Positions 35,387 to 47,093 of a DNA stretch of 64,000 nucleotides are shown here, one piece after another. The stretch's first letter is position 1; each line of letters begins with the position of its first letter. The position numbers and the translations under genes are program-made. The notes beneath the pieces are model-generated. The model was not told where the DNA came from. It was given only the letters and a program-made list of their open reading frames with translations, and made no database searches. This stretch comes from Himantopus leucocephalus (taxonomy: Eukaryota > Chordata > Aves > Charadriiformes > Recurvirostridae), in NCBI GenBank assembly GCA_003993805.1, contig RSEF01000004.1, positions 70,250,066-70,314,065 of the forward strand. Direction: 5' to 3'.

Positions 35387-38300
35387 AATGTTTGCGTTTT
35401 TTTTCATTTGATTGTTTGTTTTTTTTTTTAAATAAACTGGCTCATCGTAGGCTTCAGAAGCTTTTTTTACTAGAAGTGTTGCCACATACTTATTGCAGAG
35501 GTTAAGCTGAAGCTCTTTGCTGTACTGGACCCTTCATAAGTCATGTAGTCTTCTGGTAGAAAGTTCTTTGCTCAAGGACTCGGGCTAATAACTGTGAGGA
35601 TTAAGCCAGTCTATAATGAAATCTGAGAGGTGCTGGAACTGAGCATTTTAAAAAGCTTAACATTCTATATTAGAGGCACTTGTAGTAGTCTGGAAGAAGG
35701 TATAACATTGAGCAGTTTCTTAAACAGCTGATGGGTTCATGTCATGGTACAAAACCAGATGCAAGGCAGCAGAAAGTCCGGCCAGCTTTGATCTTTCATT
35801 ATAAGATGATGTTTCCTGGATGGAAGCTCAAGAGAGTGTTACTTTCTCAGGCTGCAGTGGAAGAGCTTCAAATCAACAAAGAGTTCACGAAGCAACTGAA
35901 CGGAACTTTGATAGCAAACTGTACCACCATGAAGGTCCCAAAGTATTGAAGTTTGTATTAATGGTGTTGAGGTTCAAGTTAAATATGTGAGATTGAATGT
36001 AATTATGGTACGGGACATTAGTCAGAGAAGGAGTTAGATGGAATTGCTCAGAAGAGTCCTAGTGGTGAAATTAATGATCAGTGAAAACATGGATGTTCCT
36101 GAGAATAAATTCAGTTTGATGCACAAATGCACATAGAAAAAGGAAGATGATTTTTACACTAAGTTTGCATGTTTTCTCTAGATAGGCATTTCTATTTCTA
36201 GATAGCATTTCTCCCCTTTTCCCCTAAAAAAAATTAAAAATGTCAGGCCATATTCTTTTATATTTGAATCAAGATCTGAAATTATACAGTGAATATTAAC
36301 ATATCTGAACTGATTTTTTTTTTAAATTCTGATTTACCTGGTGAATATCTTCCACTAGATTTTTCTGTTGAATTATTAGCCATACTGTGAACCTCATATC
36401 ATTATACAAAACACAGGAGCTAAGAGCAAGTAATTTCTGGCACAATCACTACCATATGGTGATTTTTAAATTTGGGCAGCGTGTATGTTTGAATGTTCCT
36501 AGTTTATACCCTGTATACCTATTTTAAAATTACTTAGGCTGCTGAAAGTTACTCCTGATTAGTTCTGCTTTTATGATTAATCATCTCCATTGTGAAAATT
36601 TTAAAACATTCAGTCACATGATGATATATTTCTACTTGTGAACTTTCACACTGATGTAACTCATTTGAGTGAAGAAAAAATTAGTCCAGGATTTGAAGTC
36701 TAATCATCTGTATAGGTTTTAATGTGTTACAAAGAGTTTTAAGAGGTTAATTACTGGACAGCTCATTTCAAGTGTGACTCACAATAATATCTACAGCTGT
36801 ATTCTGTAACCAAAAAACCCTAAGATTTGGAGCGCTAGGTAAGGATAAAGAGAAGTAGGGGCATTTGTGGTCAAAAAAGAGCAGTCTTCTGCTTTAATTG
36901 GGGTTTTGTAGCTTTACATTTTTATGCTTAAGTTTCAGAGGTAGCCTATGTTATTAATTATTTAAATCTAAGAGTGTTTTTGTTAGGGAGGAAAATATGC
37001 AAACACTCAGATTCATGGGTATGATTAATATGGGCTATTGATGTTTTGCAAGGAAGTAAATCTCTAGTAATCACATCCTTAATTATACTTTATACTTGCC
37101 TCAATAACTAATGATTAATGTTAAATAATCTCTTGTAATAAATTCTGTGAATTTTAAGCTTTCCTTTCAGTTGCATCAGCTGTGACATCTCTTTCTGTCC
37201 ATGTATTTATATATAGTCTTTCTTCAAAGTTTTAATCTTAAAGGAGGCTTCAGAGCAAGTAGTTTTTTGCAATTCATTGTTTTGTTAGTCTAGTCCAAAG
37301 TCTAGTGTCTACCACTTTTACTTCCTAACATCCAATATAGTTTATAATGTTTTTCTGTTGCCTATCTGTACTTTACAAGAACTTCCATTTAATAAAAAAA
37401 TGTAACCTAATCACAGACTGCATAAACAGATAAAATTATGTTGCTAAGTGCCACTTCAGTAGTTCAGTGTTCTTGATAGAAGGTTATGTATAATAAACAG
37501 AAAAAGCAGGTCAATGTGATTGCTAATGCACTCTTACAGTAGTTTGAATAGAGAATTTTATCATCAAAACATTGGAAATAAAGGGAATAATTCTTACACA
37601 GAAATAGGATACTTCATATCTTCTCTGCATGACCCATAGGTTTTTTTCTGATAAGTCAGGTAAATATATTTAAATTATAAGACACCAAATAGGTAATTTG
37701 TTTTTGTGGTTCTCAATTTATTTTGGTTTTGCTAGAATAGCCTGTCTGTAAATGTAGCTGAAAGGAGTGTTGCTCATCATAGTGTAAATTCAGACCACTG
37801 TTTGCTCATTCTTTAACAAATGAGTATGAAAACCAGGAGGCAAACTTGTGCTGGGCTATAGGTTCTGTAAGTCTGATAAGTACCATGGATCAACTACTGG
37901 AAACTACTGGCTTTTCTTTTAATTACAATGCTATGTGTGACCAAGACTTAGATCTACAAAATTGCCCTGCAGTTAGGGGCTGTAATACTAATAGTTTTGC
38001 CATTGACAGTGACCAATGGGTGATCTGGGGCTGTCCACTGCCCAGCGCTCAGCGTGGTGTGGGATGGTTGTACAAGCTACTTTTATAAGTTTTTGTGGAA
38101 ATGCAGGGTTTTCTTTGGACCTGCTCCTTGATATGTAACTGTGGGAGAGCCTAAATATATATAATGTTAGTTGAATTTATAGGTGATGAATTAAATCTTA
38201 TCTGAATAAAATATCAGCTGTTTGTTGTAACAAATTATATGTTTATGTTATATTAAACTTCATTACATGATTACTCTGATAGCTGCTCTCCAACAGTTTT

Positions 38301-39546
38301 CTCATTAATGTCAATGTAATCTGCTTATCTCACTTGCCCTTTCTTTTGCAAACTTTAGTCTTTTTTGTCCCACTTCTTTCAGAATTCCCAAATCTTTCAC
38401 ACCTGCATTATATCATGTGTGCATCACATCTTCAGAATATGTATTAATGTTTTGAAGTTTCTCACACAGTTTTCTTCGTAGTATCAATGCCCATTAAAAC
38501 TTTTAAATTTCACTTAATGGTGAATTGTTAACCACCTTTGCAATAGCTCCTGAGATTCATATCTTTTTACAATTTTAATAGTTATGGCATGCCATTATTT
38601 CTTAAATACTTGCCTTTCTGTATCATAATAAATGTTTTTATGCTTGCAGTCTAGTTTGAGACACAACACTTAAAATTTCTTTGAGTTGTGTTCAAAAAAT
38701 TTTGGCTTATGTAATCAAGGTTTTTAAATTGAGTGTGTGTGTAATTCTGTCTGTATTAACTTATATATAAATTTCCTGGACTACTAAAACTTTCTATTCT
38801 CTTGCACCTAGAAAGCAAGTTCCAGTTTATATTTCATTGATTAGTTCACCTTTATCTGATGGAAGAAATTACAAAATAGTTACAAAATTTGTAAAATATG
38901 TCATATTCTGAATTCAGTTTTGGGTCATGAAATCATGTACATGAGGGCAGAATCATGAAATGCCTATAGAAAAGGTTATGTTTCCATACTACATTTTCAT
39001 GTAGTAGATATTATAACAACATTCAGTCTGACTCCTATGAATCATATTTCTTTTTATGATTCTCATTCTTTCATTTGATGAACAGTATATATGTAGCTTA
39101 CAATGATGGGTATGTGGTTTTGATTTAGTTTTCTATTTAGTTTTCTTATGTTCAGACATTATTCTTCAGTTCTACAAAGATGAGACAGGGACACTCCATA
39201 ACAGCAGAGTAACAAATTACAGCTCATCCCTGCTTTTTTCAATTGCGGTAATATAATTTTGTTCTCATTGCTCAAAGTCTAGGAACCAAGTATTTATCAC
39301 CTTATCAGGAAAACCTCAGTGTTTTAACTTCTATTCAGATGTTTAATGAAAATCTTGCAGAAGTTAATAGAAAGTCTTTTGGATAAGTGTCTTTTTTTTT
39401 TTTTTAATAGCTTCATTACTGATGCACTTTAGGATGCTTTTACTAGTAAAAACCTACACCTACAATTGCGGGTTTTTTTCTCCACCCTCCCCACTTAAGC
39501 TGCAACAGTTGACACATTTCTGTTGGTGAATTGCAGTGCTGCGTTT

Positions 39547-39683
39547 CATAGAATAGTTTGGTTTGAAGGGACCTTTAAAGGTCATCTAACCTAACTTCCC
39601 TGGCAATGAACAGGGACATCTTCAACTAGATCAGGTTGCTTAGAGCCCTATCAAATATGACCTTGAATATTTCTAGAGAGGAA
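39547..39683 (-). mobile_element. CR1 LINE 3' fragment (antisense)
   Basis: On the plus strand the block opens with the reversed CR1 tail 'catagaatagtttggttt', then 'gaagggacctttaaaggtca', 'cagggacatcttcaactag', 'atcaggttgcttagagccc' and 'gaccttgaatatttctagag'. This is the antisense CR1 3' end, matching the octamer-tailed subfamily. Homology to the continuing 3' region stops at about 39683, where the sequence becomes AT-rich for some 70 bases before another CR1-like piece on the same strand. Confidence 0.88.
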
Positions 39684-39754
39684 CAAAACTTAATTCCTTT
39701 GAGATATTTCAACGGTGTTTAGTCTACTGGTTCCTATTACCTCAGGAGGCCCTG

Positions 39755-39925
39755 GCTCATCTCCGTAAGACTTCAAGTGTGCTGCAGTGTAGCCAGCATG
39801 CCTCAGAGCAACAGGCTGAGGGCCCTCGCTAACACCCTGTCCCTCTAACCTTGGCGTGTCATTCCACAGCTTGTCATGGGCGAGCCTGATATTATCCCCC
39901 CTCCCCCTTCAAGTCTAGTTTAATG
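39755..39925 (-). mobile_element. CR1 LINE internal fragment, end of ORF1 and beyond
   Basis: Read on the minus strand from 39925, the sequence gives A-L-N then TAG, which fits the end of the CR1 ORF1 (esterase-like) protein as I know it. The same frame after further stops reads GDNIRLAHDKLWNDTPRLEG and stays open to about 39770. That region lies between ORF1 and the start of ORF2 in full-length CR1. The assignment is from memory of the family and is less secure than the 3' ends. This is the only piece in the window from the 5' half of CR1. Confidence 0.45.
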
Positions 39926-40264
39926 CAAAACATAAAAAAGCAAAACATAATCGTGGTAGAAAAGTGTCAGTTACAAAGATTTGAGAAAGACTGTTTGATA
40001 AACTCCCAGAGAGTAGTGACAGTCTATTCTTTAGAGATTTCCAGAAAAGTGCGAAAATAAATAGGTTTGGATAGGTCTACAAAAAAATCAAGAAAATACC
40101 CAAACTTGTAAGATCATATGGGAACCTGCTCTGGAGTTGCTGTCACTGAGTCTCTCAGCCTGCATTATGATGGCTGCAAGGAAGTGGGACAGAGGTGGGA
40201 AAGCAACCATCCTTTTTTAACTTGACCTGAAGTCATTTTATTGATCTATAAAAGGTTTGTAACG
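39926..40264. other. Unassigned sequence before the LTR
   Basis: Nothing recognisable is seen. It ends at the five-base duplicated target site of the LTR. Confidence 0.4.
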
Positions 40265-40411
40265 GACGGTGTCGTTTAACCCAGCCGGCAGCTAGGGCCA
40301 TACAGCCTCTTGCACAGTTCTCCCCTTTCCCTCCAAAAAGGGTATGGAGAAGAGGGAGAAAAGGAGGGGAAAGGGAAAAAAAAAAGCCCTAATGGGTTGA
40401 GTTAAAGACAG

Positions 40412-40417
40412 TTTAAT
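40412..40417 (-). promoter_or_regulatory. LTR polyadenylation signal (ATTAAA)
   Basis: ATTAAA on the minus strand, about 160 bases after the TATA box, in the conserved segment preceding 'ctgtctttaactcaaccca'. The position fits the R region of a retroviral LTR. Confidence 0.4.
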
Positions 40418-40574
40418 GGAACAGGAAAGGAAAAAGAAAATAGCAGTAATTATAAGAATAATGGTAATCGAATATACAAGTAATACAACACAAGATCCTC
40501 TCACCGCCCAGTGAATTCGTTGCCCAGCCCATCCTGAGAAGTGATTGTGGATTCTCAACCGCTGACCAACTCCC

Positions 40575-40583
40575 ATTTATATA
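40575..40583 (-). promoter_or_regulatory. LTR TATA box
   Basis: TATATAAAT on the minus strand, about 200 bases inside the LTR, preceded upstream by the conserved 'ataccatagatgtcatgctt' segment. It marks the U3 promoter of the LTR. Whether it is still active cannot be judged from sequence. Confidence 0.5.
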
Positions 40584-40799
40584 CCAAGCATGACATCTAT
40601 GGTATGGAATATTCCATTGGCCATTCCATTGTTTTGTCTATGCTCCTTCTCAGCTTCTATGGGAAACTGAAAAAAAAAGTCCTTGACTAGTATAAACATC
40701 ACCTAGCAACAACTAATACCAAAGCTGAAACATGGCAGCCGCTGGAAAGAAAATTAACTCTATCCTAGCTGAAATAGGACAGATGGAAATGTGAAGATC

Positions 40800-41195
40800 T
40801 CAGATATGATTAAAATCTTGGGTCTTTTTAGTCTGGAGAAGAGAAGACTGAGGGGAGTTCTTATCAATACTTATAAATACTTAAAGGGAGGGTGCCAGGT
40901 AGATGGAAACAGTCTTTTTTCAGTGGTGCCCAATGATAGGACAAGAGGTAACGGGCACAAACTTGATCATAGGAAGTTCCATCTTAACATGAGGAGGAAC
41001 TTCTTTACTTTGAGGGTGGCAGAGCACTGGGACAGGCTGCCCAAAGAGGTGGTGGAGTCTCCCACTCTGGAGAGAAGAAACCCGCCTGGATGTGATCCTG
41101 TGCAACCTGCTGTAGGTGTAACTGCTCTGGCAGGGGGGTTGGACTGGATGATCTCCAGAGGTCCCTTCCAACCCTGACCATTCTGTGATTCTGTG
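40800..41195 (+). mobile_element. CR1 LINE, 5'-truncated, ORF2 end plus 3' UTR
   Basis: A plus-strand CR1 about 395 bases long that starts only about 14 bases after the LTR's target duplication. Landmarks are 'agtctggagaagagaagac', 'gataggacaagaggtaacgg', 'gagcactgggacaggctgcc', 'ggtggtggagtctcccac', 'ggttggactggatgatctcc' and the tail 'ttctgtgattctgtga'. The TCTGTGA-type tail marks a third CR1 subfamily in this window. The UTR and coding part are close to what I expect for the family, so this is a relatively young copy. Confidence 0.93.
40806..41088 (+). pseudogene. CR1 ORF2 carboxyl-terminal remnant
   Basis: The frame runs open for about 90 codons and reads the end of the CR1 ORF2 protein. 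It includes [11 protein letters not shown] near the start, [11 protein letters not shown] in the middle and [16 protein letters not shown] near the end. After 'ctctggagag' the expected continuation (EIFKTRLD) is shifted by an apparent 2-base deletion near 41085. The frame then reads RRNPPGCD to a stop at 41177, while the original 'cctgctgtag' stop lies in another frame. There is no RT or endonuclease domain, so it is inactive. Possible GTG or ATG starts at its beginning are not real starts. Confidence 0.85.
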
Positions 41196-44100
41196 AAAAT
41201 GAAAAGCAGCTGGTAAGTTTCTAAATAAGAATCCAAAGTCATAGCCACACTGCAGTGTTTCTTATTCATTTATTTGTATATTCTTTATACTGTTCCTATA
41301 CATTTACTGAGTACAGTATATTGTGCATATAGTACATTTATATGTAAATATATATTTTTATATAAATTATATTTGTACGTTCCTTCAGTACTCTGGAAAC
41401 TCTCATTTACTGAAAATATTTTGAGGTATATTAGGGCTAATAATGTCTTTTTCTGCTGTTTTTGTTTATTCCAGTGTTCAGATTCATTAGTATAATTTCA
41501 GGCATTTGTCATGATGCATTTTGCCTGTGCTGAGAGAAGCTTCGTTTCTCTGGATGGTATATATTTTGTTGCTGGATAGTGATTGGCACTTTCCAAGGAC
41601 ATTTCATCCTAATTTAGAGCTGAATTACCATGTCAAGGTGCTTATCTTTTGCTACTATAATAAAGAAAGCTTTAGATAAATAGGCCGCCAATCTGAGAAC
41701 TCATTTAAGTGACTGAATTGCACTGCTGAGTTAGATGTGAGTACAGTTGGTGTTTGTGTATGTGTGGGTCTGGGGTGTTATTTGTTTGTTTGTTGAGTGG
41801 GTTTTTTTTTCTCCCAGGAGATATTCTGCAATGGTCTGGGTAATCATGTGGGTGCTTGCTTATTGTTTATTGTACCTATCGTTTCACATACTTACGCTAC
41901 TTGTTGATTAGCACAAATCAGGAGCAAAACAGCTTTGCACTTGTGTCTTGGGTGACAGGAAAAAATATACCCATCACATCTTAAATTCCTCTGAGAACTA
42001 AGTTTGTCTTTTCTGTATTGACGGGGATGCAGCTTACTCTACAATACAAAGCAACAGAAAATTCAGTAGTAATTGATATATTTTAAACTAGATAGCTGGT
42101 GATTAGTATTATTTATTTATAAGTTGTAAATTTGCCTTTTAATTATGTACGCTGAGAAAACTGAATAATATTACAAGTAGGTAAAGGAAATGAACACTGA
42201 ATGAAGAGTTGCCAGCTTTTAATTATGCAAATGAGCACCACTGCGGAAGAATTATTTAGTAATCTTTTTGTGCTTAGAATTGCAAATCTATCTCCACAAT
42301 TGTGTTTAGAACAAATGAAACTGGATTTGTGTAACCTCTTTTCTGTAGATTTTTGCAATTAATGAGATTGAGCAGAAGTATCAGTAGTCTTAAGAGACTG
42401 TATGTGATGTGCAGTGGGTCAGGGTAGTAAAACTGAAATATTACTGTTAATATTTTCCTTGTAGGGGATCCTGTTGTATTGTACTACATTACTCAAGAAA
42501 GAACAATTACCTATTTTTCCTGATTTGTTTCTATTATATTTTTATTAAATGTTTTATTAACTTTTTATAGCTGTATGTTTTTATGTTCTCTTTCTGTTGT
42601 GGAGCCCAGTTGGGTATCTGAGCTATGGCTTTTCCCAAGTGGTCTATTTTGTCGTGGTCTCTCCTGCGCTTGTGTTACCCTAGATTATTTTCCTGGGGTG
42701 CCTCTTTTTTTTGTTTGTTTTTTGTCTTGTGAATTCTCCAGCCTGGTGCCGCTCTTGCTGGCAGAGTACTTAGCACTCTGGCACTGGCTCAATGGGTAAA
42801 GAGTACTGAAAGAGCAGGCTAATTTATAGTCACTTCACGTCACCCTAAAAATGTATCTGAGCCTCAGTAATGCCGTTAGACAGTAGAAAGTATATTTTTA
42901 AAATTCATTGGGGAAAAAAGAAGGAATTAAAAGCCCTGCAAAATAGTATTGTGGCAGAGAGATACACGATGAATAAAGTATATTTAGAAGATTGTACACT
43001 AAACAGTGAATGTCCTTTCCTAAACAGGGAAAGAGATGGGAGTTAGGTGAGAGAGAATTGTCTGACACTGCCCAGCTTGATTGAGCTTTCCTTTTCTGAA
43101 TGAGAGAGAACTCGTGACTTTCCAAGTACAAAAGTCAAACTATGCTATACAAAACACTACACAGGGGCACATGTCTTCCCCAACACTGAAAACCAGGTAC
43201 ATATAGATGAGTAATGGCAGTAATCTGCCAGCTACCCAAGCCCAGAAATATTATTTCTGACATTTCAGTGATTTATCTATGCTACACGCAGAAAGGACTG
43301 ATAAAAGAGACATTGCATAACATTGTATAGTATTAACATTTTGTAAATCCTCTTTTTTTCCCTTTTTTTTTTAAATTTGTGTGGGACTGGGACTGTGGAA
43401 TGGAAATGCTATTTGGAGAAGAAAAATGTTTATTTTTAGAGGTGGGAAACCTGAAATTCAGAATATGATCAGAACTGATGTTGCCTGCGGGCATTTTGGA
43501 CAAAATCTACCAAAATCTAGAAATATTGCTTCTGAAAGGCAGTGTTCCCCAGAATGTCATTAAAATATCACCCTTTGATGTCTTCTGTTTTTCAGTATTT
43601 TTTTGGCAATGGCACTTTATGAATGGAGACAGAAAGCACTACATGACAGGCCGGTCTCAGAAGGTTTTGTTTTTATGTCTTGAGCAGCCAAGAAGTCTGG
43701 CTACTTAGTTTAAGTAAATAAATTAACCGAGATATGAAATAAGATTCTAAAAGCTTAGCGGTATTATTTTGTTTCTTGTCATTTTTTAATATAAGATTAT
43801 GGCTAAACAAGGATTCCAAAGTTAATACTCTTAAATTTTAAGGGATTGTATGTCATTTCCTATGGCATTCAGCTGTAAAGTTTAGCTGATAGTTAATCGA
43901 TATTAATGATTTATCTTCAATTAACAAGAATATGAAATTTTAACTATCAAATTTGAAATGCCAGTGGAAGAACAAGAACAGTGGGAAGTTATTTTTATTG
44001 AAAAATAAAGATTCCAATAAATTAACATCTCTGGTATCCAAACAAGCCCTTTCTCAAGACAGGAAGGAGAATTTGCTGTAAAAATAATGTGGAAGTCTGC

Positions 44101-46274
44101 ATCCAACATACAGTGTGAGTGAAACACACCAAAAGAAACCATTCACCAGATGAACTCCCATAATGAAGTGTTGCACAATCTGTGTTCTTTGCTCTGAATG
44201 GGGAACTTGTGGTGTGAAAATGTTCCAAATTTCATAACTTTCTGAAAGTTTTGCATTTCTCAGGTAGTTTGTTTATTTCGTAATTAAATGTTCTACTCAA
44301 TACAAAATCATACGACAGATTTTGTTCTTATGTCAGTTGTTTATGAGCACTGCTCATTTGTTTGATAAACATGAACAAGAGAGTTCAAACCAACAAAACG
44401 TTTGTCTAAATGGAAAAACCATGGAAGCATTTGTTTGTATTTGATTGCATGTTCTTCTCAGGTCTTTGAGGCACTCTGTTGGTTTGGAGAACAATAAGAT
44501 TCTCTACGTTATGTTTACTATCTTAATAAATCTTTCATGCTCAGAAAATTTTTCAGTCTTGTTTCCCTGTCCTGTATTTCTCCTTTCTCCTCCATACATA
44601 AAATTTATCTTTTTAGATCTTTATCCCTTTAATTATTATGCTTTTTCATTCTGATATATTTATTTATGTGTTTAAGTGCATTTACTACCTTTCTGTAACT
44701 AGTGTTTTTTCACTGTTATCAAAGTAGTCTGAAAGTATTGCAAGCTTGATTTCCACACAAGTAAAAAGTTTAAATAAAGAGGAAAGATCGTGGTGTCTCG
44801 ACTAGTTTTGCAGGGATCAGTTTCATTTTACGGTTGGGCTACATACAGAAACTGTTCTTTAAAATGATCATTGTAACCTTCATCTTGTTCTCTTTTTTCC
44901 TTGCCATCTCCTACTATGGCTATTTTAAGTCTGCCATATGGGAATGGCTAGTATAAATCTGAGGTCTTGGCACCATAAACACTCACCAATAAAACCTCCT
45001 CACCCCAAGTGCCTTAAAATTCAGATATATGTTTCTGCTTGGTGCATACATAATATAAAATTGTTCCTCTTAAGAATTATTAAACATTATAATGTTTGGG
45101 AGGAATAAAAGATAGGGAAACAGACCAAAACATTATTCTGAACAGGGAAGATTTATTGAGATAGCAAACATAATATAGAAAAGCTTATTGTTGTCCACCA
45201 TTAATTTGGAATGGTTCTGCTGAGATTATTATTAGCATAGAAATAAACATGACCACTCAGTCATTCAGGATATTGTACGTGAACAGGTTCTATTTACTGA
45301 ACGAGTTCGTTGTAATGTGCTACAGGACATTATAACTGCTTGGTATTTTGTTCACCTTTTGACATGTCCAAAACCAAAAATTGTGGGTTTGTGTTTGCTT
45401 TTCTTGTAAGGGCTCTAAAACCTGTCCCAAATTATTTATACACGCAGCCATCATCACAATCCAATAGCCAAAGTCATGCTTGCATGTAGCTCTGGACAGG
45501 GAAATTGAGTCTAGTGATTGGAAAAAGGAATTTACCATGCTGCTAGCGCTTGCATCCATGAAGAAATAAACATTCTTCACTGTCCCACATACTGATAAAT
45601 TTTCAATTTCAGCTTTGATTGTCATTATCATTTATTCTCATAAATTCCAAGAAATGAAATGTTCAAGGCTGGAAAAAAAACCTCATTGTAATATTAGTTC
45701 TGCTACATTTAGATTTTTTTTTTTAAAAAAAGGGCATATTGACAGCAAATATCACAAGATTTTACATTGTTTTTGCTATTAGGTTGGTCAGCAGCAGCAC
45801 GCTTTTTTCTTCTTATGCTTTTGCAACAGAGGCATTGCTGCTATTTAGAGGAAGGCTGGCATAGTATTGATATATTCTGCCCATTACCTGTTGATGTATA
45901 AGATAAAGAAATATTTATTGAAAAAGGGTGAAAAAATAATGGTTATTTTCTCTGCTGAATTGAGAAAATAACACTTAGTCATTAGAAAGAAATTTAGGCC
46001 TGTGGGTTGGTATAATTCTGTCTCTTCTGCTTCATTCACTTCTAGTTAGAGATGTACTAATTTGGAGTCTGGACAATGAGCGACTTGGTCATTCCTTGCA
46101 ATTTAGAAAGGCTTTGGGAAGAGGGAAAATGCTTCTTCTAGAAACTTCATGTTTTATAAGAAAGAAGTTAAAACAGGAAACTAGAATGTTAGTGCTAATA
46201 GTGCTAGGGAAAAAGGAATTGTTTCTAGGTTCAAAGGGATAGCTCATCTTTTTTATGAACAATATAAGAAATAG

Positions 46275-46343
46275 CATATATAATTATAATAATATAATAT
46301 ATATGATATATTATATATAATATATAATAATATATATTTATAT
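46275..46343. repeat. AT-only low-complexity tract
   Basis: About 70 bases made of ATA, TAT and TAA units with a single G, largely self-complementary. Such tracts melt easily and can form cruciforms, and they often vary in length between individuals. Confidence 0.8.
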
Positions 46344-47015
46344 TCCAATTGATGAAGTGTATTATTACAGGATACTTGGTGTGCTGCCTAGCAAAGCTGT
46401 GTGTGGTTGAAGATAGTTTAAACAGTTTCTGTTTGCCTCTTCCATTAGAGTTCATGAATTTCGCATCTAATCAGAAGCGTACGCTTTTTATGAAAAGGAA
46501 GAGAAATATGTAATTTTTAGAAGCTCCTTAGCTCGAAGACCAAAACCCAAATTAAAAGCATTAGTGAATGACATAAAAAAAATGACATACAGAAAACAGT
46601 GGAAAAACACATTTCTCACGGGACTTTCAATTATACATAATCTTATCATCACAACTTTAGTGTTCCTGTCAATATACATATGCAGCTTGGCTTTAGGGAT
46701 TTTTTTTCAAATATGAAAACTAAAGTCACAACTGCATCTTATCTAATGCATTTTTATTTTTTTTACAAAAAGGGATGTTGTTTATGTAAGGTTAACTGTT
46801 CCTTACAAACGCTTATGGTGGTGAAATGTAACAACTTTAAAAAAAGCTAGTTGTTGGAGTTGGTTGGTGAGAAGGCTGAAAAAACAGAATAAATGCCTGA
46901 TTTTTATTAATTTAGTTGTCAGTATGGTTGGTTACCAGGTCTAGATTATAAGTAAGTGAGCATAATTCCTTAATTTAAAAAATTCTAAGTAGCTTGTATG
47001 AGTTTTGCTCTGGTT

Positions 47016-47093
47016 GGGTAGGGGTTTTTTTTTGGGGGGGGAGGTGTTTTGTTGGGGTTTTTGTTTGTATGTTTGGTTGGTGGTTTTTTTTAG
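47016..47093. repeat. T/G-rich low-complexity tract
   Basis: Runs of G (3, 4, 8 and 4) are interleaved with T runs of up to nine. The loops of 9 and 12 bases make this a weak, non-canonical quadruplex candidate. Confidence 0.7.

Larger units (their letters stand above)
22165..39546. other. Long unassigned AT-rich stretch
   Basis: About 17 kb with no recognised gene or interspersed repeat. Structured items noted inside it are a G11 run at 25781-25791, G-quadruplex motifs at 27085-27115 and 35359-35386, and a perfect-in-RNA hairpin at 32148-32179. The longest open frame, 163 codons at 29235-29726, matches no family I know. The scarcity of repeats is itself typical of bird genomes. Confidence 0.5.
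40265..40786 (-). mobile_element. Solo LTR with target-site duplication
   Basis: The LTR itself runs 40270-40781 (512 bp). On the minus strand it begins TGTCCTATTTCAGCTAGGAT and its other end reads CTGGGTTAAACGACA, so both termini are TG...CA. It is flanked by GACGG (40265-40269) and GATGG (40782-40786), a five-base target duplication with one difference. On the minus strand it has a TATATAAAT box and, further on, ATTAAA. I recognise the ends ('aagaaaattaactctatcc', 'taacccagccggcagcta') as a family widespread in birds. Five-base duplications are usual for ERVL-type elements, but the class is not proved. No internal gag, pol or env sequence adjoins it, so it arose by recombination between the two LTRs of a provirus. 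Confidence 0.85.

Noticed and set aside
35731..35949. Plus-strand open frame of 72 codons in a less AT-rich patch
   Set aside because: I recognise no family, and no splice or promoter signal singles it out; kept only as a note.
47016..47057. G-quadruplex candidate in the T/G tract
   Set aside because: Loops of 9 and 12 bases exceed the usual limit; low-complexity sequence explains it.
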